Source: Acanthosepion esculentum (Eukaryota > Mollusca > Cephalopoda > Sepiida > Sepiidae). Taken from it: a stretch of 64,000 bases of DNA. Position numbers and translations under genes: made by a program. Under the pieces are notes generated by a model that was not told the DNA's origin, ran no database searches, and saw only the letters and a program-made list of their open reading frames with translations. This document shows, in pieces, positions 59,620 to 64,000 of the stretch (position 1 is its first letter; each line of letters begins with the position of its first letter). The stretch spans positions 16,173,569 to 16,237,568 of the forward strand of contig OZ038482.1 of assembly GCA_964036315.1 (NCBI GenBank), read 5' to 3'.

Positions 59620-59642
59620 TGAACAGACTGAGATAGGTATGA

Positions 59643-59699
<57 letters not shown>

Positions 59700-59806
59700 G
59701 AACAGACTAAGATAGAATTACTTCTCACCGGCTAGAGACTCTGATCTGATAAAAATGCCTTACAACAGGACCAGTCTCTTTGCAACGAAAATTGTTTTGA
59801 TATTAT

Positions 59807-59854
<48 letters not shown>

Positions 59855-59888
59855 TGAACAGACTGAGATAGATAGATATGAATAGACT

Positions 59889-59954
<66 letters not shown>

Positions 59955-59977
59955 TGAACAGACTGAGATAGATATGA

Positions 59978-60032
<55 letters not shown>

Positions 60033-60056
60033 TGAACAGACTGAGATAGATATGAG

Positions 60057-60098
<42 letters not shown>

Positions 60099-60177
60099 TG
60101 AACAGACTGAGATAGATATGAACAGACTAAGATAGATAGATAGATAGATAGATAGATATGAACAGACTGAGATAGAT

Positions 60178-60228
<51 letters not shown>

Positions 60229-60264
60229 TGAACAGACTGAGATAGATATGAACAGACTAAGATA

Positions 60265-60311
<47 letters not shown>

Positions 60312-60341
60312 TGAACAGACTGAGATAGATATGAACAGACT

Positions 60342-60402
<61 letters not shown>
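59403..60402. repeat. (GATA)n array, about 1 kb, with duplicated spacers
   Basis: GATA tracts interrupted by GATATGAACAGACTGAGATA phrases. The 59715-59807 segment is embedded, and the array ends at 60402 where a third diverged copy of 59190-59400 begins (TTGGAAATATTATCTTC). Confidence 0.93.
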
Positions 60403-60610
60403 TCTCGTTGGAAATATTATCTTCTATGAGGATAATGCTCCCTCCGATTCTAAAGTGAGTTTTGCTTAGTGATACGTTGTTTTCTAAAAGAACAATGGTT
60501 CTGGTCATTCTCTGTTGAGGATTGATTCCCACTGGCTAGAGACACTGATCTGATAAAAATGTCTTTAAATAAGACTAGAGTCTCCTTGCAACGAAATGGT
60601 TTCGATATCA
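60402..60610. repeat. segmental duplication unit 3 (diverged)
   Basis: Parallels 59195-59395: GGATAATGC, GATTCTAAAGT, AGTTTTGCTTAGTGATA, GTTGTTTTCTAAAAGAACAA, GATCTGATAAAAATG. Confidence 0.75.
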
Positions 60611-60957
60611 TGTTCTGTCCCGCTTAATTAATGGACACGAATCCAATTTCGAAGATTTGGAATTTTACCAAATCAAAGCCAATTTATGTGTAAGGCTGTC
60701 CAAAAATTAGTGTCATTTTGTATTGAATGGGTTTTTGTAGAAAATGGAGTATTCAGTGTTCTCCAAAATAGAACGAAAGAATTCTGTCACATTTATTGCA
60801 TTATCAGTGCCTTCGTGAATAGTACGTAAATTTGCCTGCTCAGTTTCAGAAACATTTGAGAATGTAAGGTTTTAGCCTACGCCCCGCGTGTTGTTATTGA
60901 TATATGCTTTTTTTTAAATTTCATACATGGTGTGATGTGTAAATTGTCGCCATTTTA
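60611..60957. other. no feature seen
   Basis: Unassigned sequence up to the Tc1 terminal repeat. Confidence 0.5.
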
Positions 60958-61885
60958 CAGTGCAGTTCGATAAAAGTAATTCACCTTATCCTTTGAATTT
61001 AGCTCAACTTTCGTTTCATCGGAGAAAAGTACATTCTTCCAGTCTTCTACAGTGAAATATTTGTAATAGTGATCCCATTCAAGTCTCTTGGCTTTGTTGG
61101 CTTTGCTTATTAGCGGCTTAAACCTTCGTGTACAAGATTTGTAGCCTTGTTCTAACAGCCACCGACGGACTGTTGAAGAGGCAAGACTAACACCTTGCTC
61201 TTCGCTTAGACTGGCTGCAATTTCTTGGCTAGTTATTGTCCTATTCTTTGCAACTTCTCTCTCGATTACCCTGTCAGTTCTATCATCAATCTTTTTCTTT
61301 CGTCCCCTTGTTTCCTTCCTTGGAGCAAGAGTGGCATCATTATGTGCCCTAAGCACTTGAGATACAGTTGACTGCGAGGTTATAGCAATTTCCGCGATTC
61401 CTCTCGTAGACTTGCCTGCTTTTGAAAGGGCAATAATAGATGCCTTAAGTGGTTCTGATGCGTGTTTGTACCCTTTCATCTGGTTAGTGTCTTCAGTGGC
61501 TATTTCACGCTGTTTTTATACTGTATGAGGCTTTCTGGAATATTCTGGAATACTCTAGATTTAATTTAAGCTGTTTTAGAATTCTCTAGAATATTGTTCT
61601 GAGTGTATTGTAAAATAGTTTTCAATATTTTGTCAAAAGCTCTTTAAATTTACCGGTTTAATCATTAGAATGCGATACCTGTGTCACTTTTTTTGGTCAG
61701 AGTTTTTTCCTGAATCTCATTGATATCCAAATTTATAATTATCAATAGAATACCTTTTTTCCTAGGTGGTCGGGAAGGGAGTCTTTATATAATAAGATTT
61801 TAAATTATTTTAACCCCAAAAACAATAGACAAAAAATATTTTTAGTAAAAAAATTCAGGTAAGTCACTTTTATCTAACATCACTG
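60958..61885 (-). mobile_element. Tc1-like deletion derivative, intact N-terminal half of transposase
   Basis: Terminal inverted repeats start CAGTGCAGTTCGATAAAAGT and, at the other end in reverse complement, CAGTGATGTTAGATAAAAGT; about 26 of 31 positions match. The element is flanked by TA. The minus strand carries a clean ATG frame from 61479: MKGYKHASEPLKASIIALSK, TRGIAEIAITSQSTVSQVLR (first helix-turn-helix), TRGRKKKIDDRTDR (GRPR-like linker), SLASSTVRRWLLEQGYKSCT (second helix-turn-helix), then NVLFSDETKVELNSKDK (first catalytic Asp). It runs straight into the terminal repeat and stops after FYRTAL at 60955, three bases beyond the element end. The C-terminal catalytic half is deleted. 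No stop interrupts the 174 codons, so a DNA-binding protein could still be made. Confidence 0.9.
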
Positions 61886-61989
61886 TACATTTTTAATTTC
61901 ACGCATGCGCATTGTTTGTTTGTTTTTTATTTTGTCGGCTGCACAATATAGCAGTGTTAGTTGGGCAACGTTTGTAAGAAAAAGATCAC

Positions 61990-62620
61990 CATAACGCAAT
62001 TCACTCCGTCAAAACTTTGGAAACGATATGCTGTACTGCTTGGCATTCGCGCCGAAAGCTCCCATACGAACATAACAGAATGTATGGGTGTCAATCTGGG
62101 GACAGTGCAGAAGATTCGAGAAGAGTTGGATGAGCCTAATGGTGATTCCGAAGATGTTTGAAGTGATCACTAGTGAAGGCGACGTTATACCTCCATTCAT
62201 CTTCCTCCATGGCGTCAGGCTCAACACGAAGGCCTACATCAATTCGCCCTCATGTCACACAAGCAGGAGAATTCAGTTATGGTTGTCAGACAATTTCTAC
62301 GACCACCTCACCTCTTACATCTAGCCACCTAACACATCAGACTGCAACCCCATTGGTTATTATATGTGGGGCGCAGTTGAGCCAGTGACAAAACAAAACT
62401 CCTTGTAACACCAAAGATGAAATAAAGGGAAAGATTATGGCAGCATCCACCAACTTAATGACTTTCTCTATATAATAATCGAATAGAAAATATGTTGTCT
62501 GTCATGAAAAGAGATTTACGTGAGAATAGAAAACAATACCCAAGCAAAGAACTCTGAAAAACACCGATAAGGGCTGCGTGCTAAATTTAAAAACGTAGTT
62601 ACGTTAACAAAATAAATGAA
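61990..62620 (+). pseudogene. IS630/Tc1/mariner-superfamily transposase relic
   Basis: Plus-strand pieces in order: ECMGVNLGTVQKIREELDEP with NGDSEDV (helix-turn-helix part), ITSEGDVIPPFIFLHGVRLN and TKAYI, then after a deletion SCHTSRRIQLWLSDNFYDHL, DCNPIGYYMWGAVEP (third acidic site region) and a decayed NKTPCNTKDE-like part. The segment with the second catalytic Asp (normally just before CHTSRR) is missing. A different family from the Tc1 copies at 21111 and 60958. Inactive. Confidence 0.75.
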
Positions 62621-62931
62621 TAGAAGTTTGGTGAAAATTAAAGGGGGTTGTCGGAGTTAACTCCTCCTTAATTTCCTAATTGTTCACTAGGGGTCGCTCT
62701 CCCTACACTATTAATACTGGGCAATTTATTGCCTATTTCTCTTTTTACTTTGCATTTCAGCGGACACATTTAAAGGACGTGATCTCTCGCAGAGATCCGC
62801 GCTTTGCCCACTTGTGGGAAAACACCATGAAACATACATACACGTACGTACGAACATTCACCAATACAGAAACACTTTACGTTCACACACAAACACAAAT
62901 GTTGATGTCACTTGTAAATTTGTTGTTTAAT

Positions 62932-62987
<56 letters not shown>

Positions 62988-63268
62988 TGTTTGTTTTCTT
63001 TACATCTTCGATTGGATTCAACTTGAGTCCGCATTGTTCTTGTTGTTGAACCTTATTCTAGCAGGAATAAAACGCACGTGTTTCTAATCCAACAACACTT
63101 AAACCCCCACGGTCTTCTACAGGGTCAAGGAGTTCATGATAAAATATACAATCACATGATAAAAATTTATTAAGGTATGTTGTATATTGTGTTAATCAAA
63201 TATATATTTCTGTAGTCTATATCGTTTGAATTTATCGATTATGACTTTTTTTAGAGGTATCAGGTCTT
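62621..63268. other. no gene seen; (TA)n
   Basis: (TA)n at 62935-62983 in AT-rich sequence; no motif recognised. Confidence 0.5.
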
Positions 63269-64000
63269 ATGCATGCAAACAAAGTGGAATGTAATGTTTC
63301 TATTTATAAATCGACTGGTCCTGCCTTTAAGAACTCAGACGACCCCTTTGACCCTTCTAATTACCGTCCTATCGGTCTCCTACGTCTCTTCGGCAAAGTC
63401 TTCAAAGCCTTAATCAACGCTGAAGTGGTTAACCATCTTACATCCCATGATCTTCTCTCATACAAGCAATATGGTTTCCGCTTTGCCCGATCTACAGCTG
63501 ATGTGCTTACGGCCATCACTGAAATTGTCTACCAAGCTCTTCAAAATAACGAAGCTCGTGCCGTGGATCTAGACATCTCTAAAGCCTTTGATAAGGTTTG
63601 GCATGCCGACCTTCTTCGCAAGATCCATGTTTATGGTATTACAGGTCGATTGTTTGACTTAATACAATCATTCCTTTCAAACCATGAATTGAAAGTCGTT
63701 CTCAACAGATTCTCCTCCAGCTCCTATTCCACGAACGCAGGTGTTCCCCAAGGTTCCATCCTAGTCCCTACTCTGTTCCTTATCTTCATCAACGATCTTC
63801 CTGACTCCATAGATTCCCAAGTAGGCATCTACGCGGACGACACTACAATTTACTCCTGCCTCAAAAACAAATCTAGTGTCGCTGACAAAACTAGCCTGGC
63901 CGTTCGTCTCGAAAAGGACCTCCAATCGGCTGTGAACTGTGGCAGGAATTGGCTGGTTAACTTTAACGCCTCAAAAACAAAACTGCTCTCTATTAATCAC
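63269..64000 (+). mobile_element. jockey-like LINE reverse transcriptase, open to window edge
   Basis: An uninterrupted frame from an ATG at 63269 (open from 63245) to 64000. Motifs in order: DPSNYRPIGLLRLFGKVFKA (RT motif 1), QYGFRFARSTADVL (motif 2), AVDLDISKAFDKVWH (motif A, about 63560-63610), NAGVPQGSILVPTLF (motif B), GIYADDTTIYSC with YADD at 63830-63841 (catalytic motif C) and WLVNFNASKTKLLSINH. All catalytic aspartates are kept and no stop occurs in 244 codons. The endonuclease and N-terminal RT part are absent upstream, so the copy is 5'-truncated or rearranged just before 63269. The ATG is probably not the native start. The C-terminal part lies beyond the window; the piece at 1-262 shows what follows in this family. 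Confidence 0.9.

Noticed and set aside
60955..61479. Domesticated host gene from the Tc1 DNA-binding half
   Set aside because: It still sits between terminal repeats flanked by TA and there is no evidence of selection; reported as a testable idea only.

Overview
This window looks like intergenic or intronic DNA from a repeat-rich animal genome. A coleoid cephalopod such as an octopus is the best guess, and that is an inference. The grounds are very dense (TA)n, (CA)n and (GATA)n microsatellites, several tRNA-derived SINEs, R2-like, jockey-like, RTE-like and Penelope-like retroelements, and many Tc1/mariner relics. I found no host protein-coding gene that I can defend. Nearly every recognisable protein segment is a transposase or reverse transcriptase, usually broken by stops, frameshifts or nested insertions. 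The long open frames over tandem arrays are by-products of repeat units divisible by three.

Layout: 0-3.1 kb holds jockey-like LINE ends, a 43-bp array and dispersed repeats. 3.1-8.4 kb is a 48-bp satellite of about 108 units. 9.3-12.2 kb holds a compound GATA repeat and a 64-bp satellite, followed by a SINE. 13.6-17.0 kb is a Penelope-like element with direct terminal repeats, carrying a nested LTR-type insertion. 17-22 kb holds foldback elements, a 148-bp palindrome and a Tc1 deletion derivative. 22.8-29.2 kb holds an LTR fragment, a mariner relic and RTE LINE pieces, one split by a SINE. 30.4-34 kb holds more palindromic repeats and a solo LTR. 34-41 kb is mostly AT-rich with no gene seen. 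41.1-42.5 kb is a 60-bp satellite. 44.6-51.8 kb is a minus-strand cluster of four R2-like LINE copies, the last split by a jockey-like LINE and a small terminal-inverted-repeat element. 53.6-55.3 kb is a 15-bp minisatellite with a 108-bp higher-order period. 55.4-62.6 kb holds Tc1/mariner-superfamily relics, a SINE and GATA arrays, one transposase relic being split by a solo LTR. The window ends in an uninterrupted jockey-like reverse transcriptase frame that runs off the edge.

The most interesting signal is a recurring hammerhead-ribozyme-like layout, CUGANGA core - hairpin - GAAA - short hairpin - UH cleavage site - closing stem, in at least two dispersed repeat families. In one family (1402, 17126, 17232, 19763, 30550) the best copies have the full conserved core and a GUC site. 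The other family forms the two direct terminal repeats that bracket the Penelope-like reverse transcriptase at 13.6-17.0 kb, which is where hammerheads are known to sit in Penelope-like elements. All ribozyme calls are by eye and need a covariance-model search and a cleavage assay.
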